Below, piece after piece: positions 26,703 to 34,964 of a stretch of DNA of 64,000 nucleotides. The notes beneath the pieces are model-generated. The model saw nothing but the letters and a program-made list of their open reading frames with translations, had not been told where the DNA came from and searched no databases. Both the position numbers and the translations under genes were made by a program. Each line of letters starts with the position of its first letter. Position 1 is the stretch's first letter. Source of the stretch: Cellulophaga sp. 20_2_10 (GTDB lineage Bacteria; Bacteroidota; Bacteroidia; Flavobacteriales; Flavobacteriaceae); NCBI RefSeq assembly GCF_023476645.1, contig NZ_JAMCOJ010000010.1, forward strand, positions 1 to 64,000. Reading direction: 5' to 3'.

Positions 26703-27539
26703 TTAGTTAACCATTCCTAAATTAACAACTTCTTGTTTTGTTAGGTAACGCCAATGTCCTCTTGGTAAATCTTTTTTGGTTAAACCGCCATAAATTACTC
26801 TGTCTAATTTAGAAACCTCGTAATCTAGGTGTTCAAATATTTTAGTAACAATATTACTTCTACTGCTAAAAAGCTCTATACCAACTTGGTTTTTTGGAGC
26901 ATTATCTACATAGCTAATATCGTGAACGTTTACTACTTTTTCATCGATAGCTAAACCGTCTTGAATTCTTTTTAAATCTACAGAACGCAAAGGCTTATTA
27001 AGTTCTACGTGGTATATTTTACGTAATCCGTTTTTAGGATTAACCAAACGTCTTGTCATTTCCATATCATTGGTAAACAACAATAAACCTGTAGAGGTTT
27101 TAGCCATTTTATCTACTGGTAATAATGTTGCTTTAGAAGCACTAGAAATTAATCCAGCTACATTTCTTTTACCTTGTTCGTTTCTAACAGTTGTGCTAAA
27201 ATCTTTTGGCTTATTTAATAAAACGTATTCTCTTTTTTCAGGATTTAAATGTCTACCATCAAACTTAACAACGTCATCTAGTTTAACTTTATATCCCATT
27301 TCTGATATTACTTTACCATTTACAGTAACACTACCAGCCGCAATAAAAACATCTGCTTCTCTTCTAGAACAAACTCCAGAGTTAGCAACGTATTTATTTA
27401 ATCTTATAGAGTTAGGATCTAATGGCTTTGGAGGATTCTTTGCTTTTGGAGCACCTGAACCAGTAAAATTCCTCTTTCTTGCGCCTCCATTATCCTTTCC
27501 TGAAGATTTTCTGTCCTTATTATAGTCAGACTTACCCAT
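26703..27539 (-). CDS. RsuA/RluB-family pseudouridine synthase, catalytic Asp position changed
   Basis: 278 residues. A basic, disordered N-terminus (about 1-42) precedes an S4 RNA-binding domain (IRLNKYVANSGVCSRREAD at 45-63) and a pseudouridine-synthase domain. In this family the catalytic motif reads PVGRLDxxTxGLLL. Here the aligned segment is PVDKMAKTSTGLLL (141-154), which puts Ala146 where the catalytic Asp is expected; the nearest Asp is Asp143, three residues earlier. The flanking TNDMEMTRRL and LDRVIYGGLTKKDLPRG parts are normal. It may be an inactive RNA-binding paralogue; a shifted active Asp is the alternative. Confidence 0.85.
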   Translation of the reverse strand: MGKSDYNKDRKSSGKDNGGARKRNFTGSGAPKAKNPPKPLDPNSIRLNKYVANSGVCSRREADVFIAAGSVTVNGKVISEMGYKVKLDDVVKFDGRHLNPEKREYVLLNKPKDFSTTVRNEQGKRNVAGLISSASKATLLPVDKMAKTSTGLLLFTNDMEMTRRLVNPKNGLRKIYHVELNKPLRSVDLKRIQDGLAIDEKVVNVHDISYVDNAPKNQVGIELFSSRSNIVTKIFEHLDYEVSKLDRVIYGGLTKKDLPRGHWRYLTKQEVVNLGMVN

Positions 27540-27600
27540 TGTATTATATTTTTTGCAAAGGTAACAAAGGAATTTGAATAACTATCTAATTGTTTAACTA

Positions 27601-27663
27601 ATTAATCTTTAAACGCAACAGTACTTTGTGGTTCTCTATTTACCTGTAAATTAGTAACATCTG
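27601..27663 (-). pseudogene. Duplicated 3' tail of the nitrilase gene
   Basis: These 63 bases match 28353-28415 in the same orientation with only three mismatches. On the minus strand they encode DVTNLQVNREPQSTVAFKD and a stop, against DVTNLQVNRERQTTVAFKD in the intact nitrilase. Nothing nitrilase-like lies upstream of the fragment. It is a partial duplication or the remains of a rearranged second copy. Confidence 0.85.
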
Positions 27664-27765
27664 AGCTAAAAACACCAGTCCTGTTCGCTAGATATATAGA
27701 ACCCCTATTTCACTTTAGGCAAGCTAATTTATTGGGGAATTATTTCTTCTTTTTCAAATAATCTT

Positions 27766-27799
27766 CCCCGCTAGCGAAAGTATCTTGCTAGCACTGTTA
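27766..27799 (+). repeat. REP-like repeat, copy 1
   Basis: CCCCGCTAGCGAAAGTATCT then TGCTAGCACTGTTA. It shares its frame CCCCGCTAGCG-AAG-ATCTTGCT with copy 2 at 28298-28331, in the same orientation. GCTAGC at 27770-27775 can pair with GCTAGC at 27787-27792. Short GC-rich dyads of this kind in an AT-rich genome resemble REP elements. Confidence 0.6.
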
Positions 27800-27805
27800 G
27801 GTAAA

Positions 27806-28258
27806 TTATTTTTGATTTTTGATTAAGCACACTAAAGAGGGTATCCAAAGTAACCAAACAATTATTGTTATTATGGCGTGAATAAATTGATAAAACTTTG
27901 GGGGTATATTATTTTTCCTTTTAAAAACACTAGTTGTTATTGGTGTAGTCCAAACTGGAAAGCTACCATCTAAAGTTATATACTTTTCTATTGTATTTTC
28001 ATCTCCAAAAATTCTTGCTGATCCACCGCCTTTCTTTAATACTCCAAAATAATAATATAAATTTGTACCTCCTCTACCTGCATTAGGTGTTTTTTTATGA
28101 ATAATTAACTCGTTTTTAATTATTTTTTCTCTTAAAAATAGTGAAACGTATAACCATTTCTGGTTGTTAAAATTATTTACTAAACCGTCTATTAAACTAG
28201 TTACACCTAATATAATAATTGCAATTAGCATTACCTTTTTTATTTTTTTATGCAACAT
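27806..28258 (-). CDS. Hypothetical protein with two membrane helices
   Basis: 150 residues. Membrane helices at about 8-27 and 127-147 flank a soluble middle with GRGGTNLYYYFGVLKKGGGSARIFG, which is beta-rich. I recognise no family. The ORF lies between two REP-like repeats and between a nitrilase-tail copy and the intact nitrilase gene, so it sits inside a rearranged segment and may have come with it. No partner gene is visible. Confidence 0.6.
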   Translation of the reverse strand: MLHKKIKKVMLIAIIILGVTSLIDGLVNNFNNQKWLYVSLFLREKIIKNELIIHKKTPNAGRGGTNLYYYFGVLKKGGGSARIFGDENTIEKYITLDGSFPVWTTPITTSVFKRKNNIPPKFYQFIHAIITIIVWLLWIPSLVCLIKNQK

Positions 28259-28297
28259 ATAGTTTTATAAAATATACTTATCAAATAATAGGCTCTA

Positions 28298-28331
28298 CCC
28301 CGCTAGCGCAAGCATCTTGCTTGTGCCGTTA
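28298..28331 (+). repeat. REP-like repeat, copy 2
   Basis: CCCCGCTAGCGCAAGCATCT then TGCTTGTGCCGTTA. GCGCAAGC at 28306-28313 pairs with GCTTGTGC at 28319-28326 (one G-U pair) around ATCTT, giving an 8-bp hairpin. It is a direct repeat of 27766-27799 about 530 bases away, flanking the hypothetical membrane protein gene. Confidence 0.65.
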
Positions 28332-28353
28332 AACAAATATTTAAACTAAAAAA

Positions 28354-29304
28354 TTAATCTTTAAACGCAACAGTGGTTTGTCGTTCTCTATTTACCTGTA
28401 AATTAGTAACATCTGGTCTTGAGTAATGCCCAACAGGATCAAAGTTTTGTCGCTCTTCATACACTCTATTAAAATCTATTTCCTGGTAAATTACACCTTC
28501 TTTATGTAGTACAGGCGCAACTATCCACTCGCCATCTGGACCTGCAATACAAGAGCCTCCATTTGCCAAAACATCTGGTGCTTTTTCCAAAATTTTAGCA
28601 AGGTGTGGTGTGTCTTCAGGAAAATCTTCTTTTTTCATTAAAGATGATACAGAAATAACATAACTACGAGATTCACGTGCTATAAAACGTGTAATATCTT
28701 TTGTGTTGTGCTCGCTACCAGGCCAAACCGCAATATGTAAATTTTCTCCTAAACCGTAAAGCGCTGCTCTTGGCAAAGGCATCCAATTTTCCCAACAATT
28801 TAGTCCGCCAACCGTAAATTCTTTTAAAGGATGCACTTGCAAACCGTTACCATCTCCTGGCGCCCAAGTTAAGCGCTCATCATACGTTGGTTGTAGTTTT
28901 CTGTGTACAGATTTTATTTCTCCGTCTGCATTTATATACACCAAAGAACAGTATATACTATGTCCGCCTCTGTCTTTAGCACGTTCCATAATTCCTATGT
29001 AAATAGCCATTTTATGGGTTTTGGCTAGCTCACAAATACTGTTTAACTCACCAGCTTCTATTTGTATGGAGTTGCGAACATAATGTGCGTGTATTTCTTT
29101 ATTTACTTTTAAATCCCAAGCAGCACCATTGGTATGTGCCAACCAAAATGGGTAACCTGGCAGTAATGCTTCACCAAATACTAAAAGTTCTGTGTTTTCT
29201 TTTGCTGCGGTAACAATTGTAGCTTCAATTTTACCAATTGTTGCTTCTTTATTTAGCCAAACCGGAGAAATTTGCGCCAAACCTACTTTTAATATGTTGT
29301 TCAT
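28354..29304 (-). CDS. Nitrilase-family carbon-nitrogen hydrolase
   Basis: 316 residues with the complete Glu-Lys-Cys triad: VFGEALLPG (Glu45), HRKLQPTYDERLTW (Lys136) and GLNCWENWMP (Cys170). The CWENWMP context and length match true nitrilases or cyanide hydratase-like enzymes rather than amidases, so a nitrile to acid plus ammonia reaction is likely; the substrate is unknown. Its last 63 bases are duplicated at 27601-27663. The start codon abuts the prenyltransferase stop, so it may be the last gene of a mevalonate/isoprenoid transcript. Confidence 0.88.
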   Translation of the reverse strand: MNNILKVGLAQISPVWLNKEATIGKIEATIVTAAKENTELLVFGEALLPGYPFWLAHTNGAAWDLKVNKEIHAHYVRNSIQIEAGELNSICELAKTHKMAIYIGIMERAKDRGGHSIYCSLVYINADGEIKSVHRKLQPTYDERLTWAPGDGNGLQVHPLKEFTVGGLNCWENWMPLPRAALYGLGENLHIAVWPGSEHNTKDITRFIARESRSYVISVSSLMKKEDFPEDTPHLAKILEKAPDVLANGGSCIAGPDGEWIVAPVLHKEGVIYQEIDFNRVYEERQNFDPVGHYSRPDVTNLQVNRERQTTVAFKD

Positions 29305-30209
29305 TATAATATTCTGTTTAGGACGAGATTTATATCGACCAACAAAATACTAAAAACACCGCTTATAATTACAAACTTTAAGATATTATGTAATGTATTG
29401 TATTGCTTTTTTGTGTCTGATTTCCATAGAAATACCAAAAAAATAACCAAGAGCAATACTGCTAATTTAAAATAGTAGTGCATGTGGCCAACATCAAAAT
29501 TATAAATAAGTAATAGCGATGGTACCAAACTAAACGCTACTAAAATAGTAATTGCAATTTTAGATGTTTTGGCTCCGTAAAGCACAGGAATAGTTTTGTA
29601 ATTCTGCGCCAAATCGCCTGCTATGTTTTCTAAATCTTTAATCATTTCACGTGCTAATATGAGTAAAAACAAGAATATGGCGTGGACAAAAATTACAGTT
29701 TCAAAGTTTTTATAGTAGACAAACACCACAAAAAATGGCGTTATAGCTAGTGTTGCAGATACAAAATTGCCTAGTAATGGTATTTTTTTTAATTTGTGTG
29801 AATAGTACCAGATTCCAAAAATATAAGACGAGAAAAAGAGTACTGCTTTAAAAGATACATAGCTGGCAAAAAACACCGCCAAAAAGTTAAGCACAAAATA
29901 GGTTGTTAGTTTGGTACGCTGACTTACCAGCCTGTCTAACATTGTTTTTTTTGGCTTATTGATAAGATCTTTCTCCGAGTCGTAAAAATTATTAATAATA
30001 TAACCCGATGCAATAACCATTGCGGATACAAGCACTATAATAAACAAATTGACATCAAAAACTACTTTACGCAACGGTAAATTTGGTGCCAATATATAAA
30101 TTGATGCCAAATATTGAGCCAGAGCAATTACCAAAATATTGTAACCTCTAACCACAGAAAACAGACTTAAGAACTTTAAAACAACGTGTTTGTTCTTTCT
30201 GTTAAGCAT
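29304..30209 (-). CDS. UbiA-family prenyltransferase
   Basis: 301 residues with about eight membrane helices. The first Asp-rich motif is NNFYDSEKD (Asn74, Asp77, Asp81) and the second DLENIAGD follows in the middle loop. Flavobacterial relatives are often labelled geranylgeranylglycerol-phosphate geranylgeranyltransferase, but the acceptor cannot be read here; menaquinone or another lipid acceptor remains possible. The next gene upstream encodes mevalonate kinase, 18 bases away, which supports an isoprenoid role. Confidence 0.85.
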   Translation of the reverse strand: MLNRKNKHVVLKFLSLFSVVRGYNILVIALAQYLASIYILAPNLPLRKVVFDVNLFIIVLVSAMVIASGYIINNFYDSEKDLINKPKKTMLDRLVSQRTKLTTYFVLNFLAVFFASYVSFKAVLFFSSYIFGIWYYSHKLKKIPLLGNFVSATLAITPFFVVFVYYKNFETVIFVHAIFLFLLILAREMIKDLENIAGDLAQNYKTIPVLYGAKTSKIAITILVAFSLVPSLLLIYNFDVGHMHYYFKLAVLLLVIFLVFLWKSDTKKQYNTLHNILKFVIISGVFSILLVDINLVLNRIL

Positions 30210-30227
30210 AAAGTAAAAATAAAATTT

Positions 30228-31163
30228 TTAGAAATTATAAACTACCTCTAGGTTGTAATCTTTTAACTCTTTACGTGCGCCATCTATATCTTCTGTAAAA
30301 CCTAAGATATAACCACCACCACCAGAACCACAAAGTTTTAAGTAGTATTTATTAGTGTCTATCCCGTGTTTCCATAATTTATGAAACTGAGACGGAATCA
30401 TTGGTTTAAAATGATCTAATACTACGTGAGATAATTGTTTTATGTTGCCAAAAAGCGACTTTACATTACCATTAATAAAATCTTCTACACAAGCATCTGT
30501 ATGTTTTATAAACTGGTCTTTAAGCATATGCCTAAAACCATCTTCTTTCATACGCTCCATGAAAAGCTGTACCATTGGTGCAGTTTCGCCAATTATACCA
30601 CTATCTAACAAAAATACAGCTCCTGTACCTTGGTTGTTTTGAGATGGTATACTTGTAGACTCTATATTGTCTTTAGAATTTATTAAAATTGGCAAGCTTA
30701 AGTAACTGTTTAAAGGGTCTAAACCAGAAGATTTACCGTGGAAAAAAGATTCCATTTTACTAAAAACGCCTTTAAGCGTTAGTAATTTATCTTTAGTTAA
30801 ATTCTCTAAAACAGTAATTTTATTGTGTGCATACTTATGGTAAACAGCAGCAACAAGTGCACCACTACTACCTACTCCGTACCCTTGCGGTATAGAGCTA
30901 TCAAAATACATCCCTTCTGCAACATCTGTTTTAAGCGCCTCTATGTCAAAAGAAAAACTCTCGTCTTCTTTAGATACTTTTTCTAGATATGTAGCAAAAC
31001 GCTGTAAACTCTCATTAGACTTTTTAGCCTCGTCAGATAATTTATCAGAAGATTTTAATGCTCCTTTAAAGAAATTATAAGGTATAGAAAGTCCTTTAGA
31101 ATCTTTTATGATTCCGTACTCTCCAAATAATAGAATTTTTGAGTAAAATAAAGGTCCTTTCAT
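30228..31163 (-). CDS. Mevalonate kinase (GHMP family)
   Basis: 311 residues. The GHMP signature PQGYGVGSSGALVAAV at 92-107 forms the phosphate loop, LLFGEYGI is at 11-18, KSSGLDPLNSY in the middle and KLCGSGGGGYILGF near the C-terminus. With diphosphomevalonate decarboxylase next to it, phosphorylation of mevalonate on the way to isopentenyl diphosphate is the best call. It lies 22 bases after mvaD. Confidence 0.88.
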   Translation of the reverse strand: MKGPLFYSKILLFGEYGIIKDSKGLSIPYNFFKGALKSSDKLSDEAKKSNESLQRFATYLEKVSKEDESFSFDIEALKTDVAEGMYFDSSIPQGYGVGSSGALVAAVYHKYAHNKITVLENLTKDKLLTLKGVFSKMESFFHGKSSGLDPLNSYLSLPILINSKDNIESTSIPSQNNQGTGAVFLLDSGIIGETAPMVQLFMERMKEDGFRHMLKDQFIKHTDACVEDFINGNVKSLFGNIKQLSHVVLDHFKPMIPSQFHKLWKHGIDTNKYYLKLCGSGGGGYILGFTEDIDGARKELKDYNLEVVYNF

Positions 31164-31185
31164 TTTTAAATATCTAATTACTAAT

Positions 31186-32268
31186 TTACAATTGTTTAGC
31201 GCCTAAACCAATTCTATCACAAAGATACTGCTCGTTTTCACAATATGCAACAAGCTCATCTTTAATAAACTGGTATACCTGCTCTTTTTCGCTCTCTGGG
31301 TACAAAACATGCACATTGGCACCAGCATCTAAAGTAAAACAAATATTTGACTTACTTATTGCTCTAAACTCCCATATTTTGTTGATAATCTGCAGCGTAT
31401 TTGGCTTCATTAGAATAAAATACGGCATACTTGTCATCATCATTGCGTGCAGCGTTAACGCCTCACTCTCAACAATTTCTATAAAACGCTTTAAATTACC
31501 TTCTTTAAAAACCGTTTGCAAATCATTTAAATTTGTGTGCGCTTGTGCAAAACGCTCTTTAGCAAATGGGTGGTTGTGCATTAAATTATGACCAACAGTA
31601 CTACTTACTTGTTTTTGACCTTTGTCTACTAACAGAATAGTATCGTGGTAATTTTTAAAAACCGAATGTACCTCGTTTGGGTACTTTATACCAAACAAAT
31701 CTGTACTACCTTCTGTATTTGCGTGATTTCCCCATTGTACCAACGGACCTTCTATACTACGACAAGCACTACCAGAGCCTAAACGTGCTAAAAACGATGC
31801 TTTGTTATTAAAAAAAGCTGTTGTTATAGATGGATTTAGTTCTTTCTCTAAACTCATTAAACACAACGCCAAAGCAGACATACCACTGGCAGATGATGCA
31901 ATACCACTACTGTGTGGAAAAGAGTTTGATGTTTCAATTTTAAAATAATACTCCTTTAAAAACGGAAGATAAGTTTCAATACGCGCTAAAAAAGTTTCAA
32001 TTTTTGGTTTAAAATCTTCTTTAGGTTTTCCTTCAAAAAATAAATCGAATGAAAAATTACCCCCTTTACTATCTAACTTTTTATACGTTATAGAGGTTGT
32101 TGTTGCACAGGCATCTAACGTAAAGCTAATAGATGGGTTTGCAGGAATCTGATTCTCTTTTTTACCCCAATACTTTACCAAAGCAATATTACTGGGCGAT
32201 TTCCATTTTACAGTTCCTTCTAAAACAGTATTTGTATAGGCCTTAGGCACAAACTCCTCTTGGGTCAT
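31186..32268 (-). CDS. mvaD: Diphosphomevalonate decarboxylase
   Basis: 360 residues. VKYWGK at 31-36, the GHMP glycine/serine loop HSSGIASSASGMSA at 119-132, GSGSACRSIEG near 175, and TLDAGANVHVLY near the C-terminus. It converts mevalonate 5-diphosphate to isopentenyl diphosphate with ATP. Together with mevalonate kinase it shows that this organism uses the mevalonate route, which is common in Flavobacteriia. Confidence 0.93.
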   Translation of the reverse strand: MTQEEFVPKAYTNTVLEGTVKWKSPSNIALVKYWGKKENQIPANPSISFTLDACATTTSITYKKLDSKGGNFSFDLFFEGKPKEDFKPKIETFLARIETYLPFLKEYYFKIETSNSFPHSSGIASSASGMSALALCLMSLEKELNPSITTAFFNNKASFLARLGSGSACRSIEGPLVQWGNHANTEGSTDLFGIKYPNEVHSVFKNYHDTILLVDKGQKQVSSTVGHNLMHNHPFAKERFAQAHTNLNDLQTVFKEGNLKRFIEIVESEALTLHAMMMTSMPYFILMKPNTLQIINKIWEFRAISKSNICFTLDAGANVHVLYPESEKEQVYQFIKDELVAYCENEQYLCDRIGLGAKQL

Positions 32269-32352
32269 ATTTTAAATTTTAGCAAATATAAAAAAGAAAA
32301 GTCCACCAGAATTGAGGTACAGCCAATAAAGAGTAATCTTAGCTATTAAAAC

Positions 32353-32886
32353 CTATAAAGTTTCACTAATTTCTATAAGCTTTGCCATTGTTTTGTAGTT
32401 CCTAGTGGTGGCTTGTACTTTTAGTTTACGCTCAAAGAAGTTATTGTTACATTTTGCTTTTCCAAAACCGTTTAAGCAATGTAAATAGATACAGCTATTA
32501 GTTATTACAAATTTCTCTGTTTCATAAGTTCCTTTGTTTACTTCTGAAATAAGCACTGTATCTGGGGCTGATTTTAGCAACACAAAATAGGTTTCTTTTT
32601 CTTCTTCAGCTGTAAACGGATTGCTCTTAAAAATTGTTAGCAAGGCTGATGCTGCTACCACTAAAACAGGAACATCTAACTTAAAAGTGTTTAAAATTTG
32701 GGTCTGTATTTTTTCTGATAAAACAGTTATATCAACCTCATCAGAAGTAAAAACAACAGTACCACTTTGTATGTATGTTGTTACGTTATCTAGTTTTAAT
32801 TTTAGTAGCATCTGTTTTAAATCTACCATTAAAACTTTATTCTTACCGCTAACGTTTATGCCTCTTAAAAGCGCTATATAAATCAT
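32353..32886 (-). CDS. DUF1697 protein
   Basis: 177 residues with the family opening YIALLRGINVSGKNKVLM and the later YIQSGTVVF segment. DUF1697 proteins are small, cytoplasmic and widespread; no activity is agreed. The start overlaps the flavoprotein stop by 4 bases, so it is cotranscribed with it. Confidence 0.85.
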   Translation of the reverse strand: MIYIALLRGINVSGKNKVLMVDLKQMLLKLKLDNVTTYIQSGTVVFTSDEVDITVLSEKIQTQILNTFKLDVPVLVVAASALLTIFKSNPFTAEEEKETYFVLLKSAPDTVLISEVNKGTYETEKFVITNSCIYLHCLNGFGKAKCNNNFFERKLKVQATTRNYKTMAKLIEISETL

Positions 32887-34166
32887 CCTAATTTAGAAAT
32901 TGCTTGTGCAGCCATAAAACCACCTGTCCACGCGTTCTGAAAATTAAAACCTCCAGTAATAGCATCTACATTTATTACTTCGCCAGCAAAATATAAGTTT
33001 TTTGCTATTTTGCTCTCGTATGTTTTAAAGTTTACCTCTTTTAAATCTATTCCTCCTGCGGTTACAAACTCCTCTTTAAAGGTACTCTTACCGTTTACAG
33101 AAAACTCACTTTCTGTTAACTGGTCTGCTAAGTTCTGTAATTGTGTTTTGGTTGCTCCTGCCCATTTTACAGTTTCGTCTATGTCTGCTGCTTTTACCAA
33201 GTTTACCCACAAACGCCTAGGAATATCTAATATTTTGGTGCGCAAAATTGTTTTCTTAGGATCTGTTTCTTTCACCGAGCTTAAATACTCTAAAACTGCA
33301 CCCGGAACCATATCTGGCAACCAATTTACCTGCACTACAAACTGATAATTCTTAGAATGCAACAACGTAGCTCCCCACGCAGATAGTTTTAAAATTGCAG
33401 GTCCGCTCATTCCCCAATGTGTAATTAGCAAGGGGCCTTCTGCCTCTAACAATGGTTTTTTACGAACCGCGGTTTTTATTTTACTAGATAATTCTGTTGT
33501 GTTACTTTTAGATGCAAAAACAGTTACTCTTGCTGTAGTACTCACACCTGGAATATCTGTAATGCGACTATCTTTTATATTAAATGTAAAAAGGGATGGT
33601 ACTGGTGGTATAATCGTATGCCCTAAACCTTCTAATAAATTCCATATTTTAGGATTACTACCTGTAGCTACAACTACTTTTTTGGTTTGAAATTCTTTTT
33701 TAGGAGTGGTTACCAAAAAACCTAAATCTGGATTATCTGTAACTGCGTATGAAATATTAGAAACTGGGCAAAGTTTCATTACTTTAATACCCAAACGTTC
33801 TGTTTCATTAATAAAACAGTCTATAATACTTTGTGATGAGTCGCTCTGAGGAAAAATACGACCATCTTCTTCTATTTTTAAAGGAACGCCTCTTTCTTCA
33901 AAAAAAGCCATTGTATCTCCTGTACAAAATGTATGAAAAGGACCTAAAAGTTCTTTTTCTCCTCGCGGATAATTTAGCACCAAATCAGCGGGATTAAATT
34001 CGGCATGCGTTACATTACACCTACCACCACCAGATACTTTTACCTTAGCTAATACTGTTTTTCCACGTTCTAAAATAGCAACTTTTAAATCACTATTTTG
34101 CTCTGCAATTTGTATTGCTGTAAAAAAACCTGCAGCGCCTCCGCCAATTATAATAACATCAAACAT
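32883..34166 (-). CDS. BaiN/HI0933-family NAD(P)/FAD-dependent oxidoreductase
   Basis: 427 residues. FAD-binding GGGAAGFFTAIQIAE at 8-22, the family motif SGGGRCNVTH near 45-54, and the C-terminal GGIDLKEVNFKTYESK and FAGEVINVDAITGGFNFQNAW that close over the flavin. Members of the HI0933 family are soluble flavoproteins. BaiN from clostridia works in bile-acid dehydroxylation, but most relatives have unknown substrates. Its start abuts the glycerophosphodiesterase stop. Confidence 0.88.
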   Translation of the reverse strand: MFDVIIIGGGAAGFFTAIQIAEQNSDLKVAILERGKTVLAKVKVSGGGRCNVTHAEFNPADLVLNYPRGEKELLGPFHTFCTGDTMAFFEERGVPLKIEEDGRIFPQSDSSQSIIDCFINETERLGIKVMKLCPVSNISYAVTDNPDLGFLVTTPKKEFQTKKVVVATGSNPKIWNLLEGLGHTIIPPVPSLFTFNIKDSRITDIPGVSTTARVTVFASKSNTTELSSKIKTAVRKKPLLEAEGPLLITHWGMSGPAILKLSAWGATLLHSKNYQFVVQVNWLPDMVPGAVLEYLSSVKETDPKKTILRTKILDIPRRLWVNLVKAADIDETVKWAGATKTQLQNLADQLTESEFSVNGKSTFKEEFVTAGGIDLKEVNFKTYESKIAKNLYFAGEVINVDAITGGFNFQNAWTGGFMAAQAISKLG

Positions 34167-34858
34167 TAGTAAATACGTTCTGGATAATTTGTAAATATAC
34201 CATCTACAAGTAAGTTTTTCATTTTTATTATATTTTCTGGACTATTCACGGTATACGTATACAGTTTAAAACCTTCTGTTTTTATAGCCGCAACAACAGC
34301 TTTTGTAACATCTTTTTCATCTGGATTTATACTTACTGCGCCCAATTGTTTTGCCATAGGTATTGCTAGCAAAGGATCTTCTTCTGTTAACACACCAATA
34401 GCAATTTTACTATTAATTGTTCTCATTGCTATTAGCTCATTCCAATTAAAGCTAGAGATAAAAAACTGATCTAATTTCCAGTTTTTTGCAGTTATATAAT
34501 CTTTAATAATGCTATTTACATCTGTTGCTGTACCTGCGCCTTTTAGCTCAATATTTACAGAAACTTTAGCATTAATAGTATCTAAAACTGTGGTTAGTAA
34601 TGGTATTTTATGATTCCCTACAAGTGTAAGCTCTTGCAATTGTTGCCACGTATAATCTTCAACCTTACCTGTACCATTTGTTAGTCTATTTACCTCATCA
34701 TCATGAAATACAATAATTTCTCCTGTCTTAATTTTAAAGACATCAATCTCTATCATATCCACCTTTAATTCTAAGGCTTTTTGTATAGATGCTAAGGTAT
34801 TTTCGGTCTCATGACCCATTGCTCCTCTATGGCCAACAACAAGTAATTTTTTAGTCAT
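34166..34858 (-). CDS. Glycerophosphodiester phosphodiesterase
   Basis: 230 residues, cytoplasmic (no signal). GHRGAMGHETENT near 8-20 supplies His9 and Arg10, EIDVFKIKTGEIIVFHDDEVNRLTNG the metal Glu/Asp and the catalytic His. It splits glycerophosphodiesters from phospholipid turnover to sn-glycerol-3-phosphate and an alcohol. It leads the leftward group with the BaiN-type flavoprotein and DUF1697. Confidence 0.9.
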   Translation of the reverse strand: MTKKLLVVGHRGAMGHETENTLASIQKALELKVDMIEIDVFKIKTGEIIVFHDDEVNRLTNGTGKVEDYTWQQLQELTLVGNHKIPLLTTVLDTINAKVSVNIELKGAGTATDVNSIIKDYITAKNWKLDQFFISSFNWNELIAMRTINSKIAIGVLTEEDPLLAIPMAKQLGAVSINPDEKDVTKAVVAAIKTEGFKLYTYTVNSPENIIKMKNLLVDGIFTNYPERIY

Positions 34859-34917
34859 ACAAACAAGTATTTACAGTAAAAGTACACAAAGTAATATTGT
34901 AAAAAAACTGCATAAAA

Positions 34918-34946
34918 AAAGGACTAAAACTTAGCTTTAGTCCTTT
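34918..34946 (-). terminator. Terminator after the LacI-type regulator
   Basis: AAAGGACTAAA and TTTAGTCCTTT form an 11-bp stem around ACTTAGC. On the minus strand the 3' arm is followed by a run of T, as expected for an intrinsic terminator 18 bases after the regulator stop. Confidence 0.85.
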
Positions 34947-34964
34947 GTAATCTATTTTAGATTT

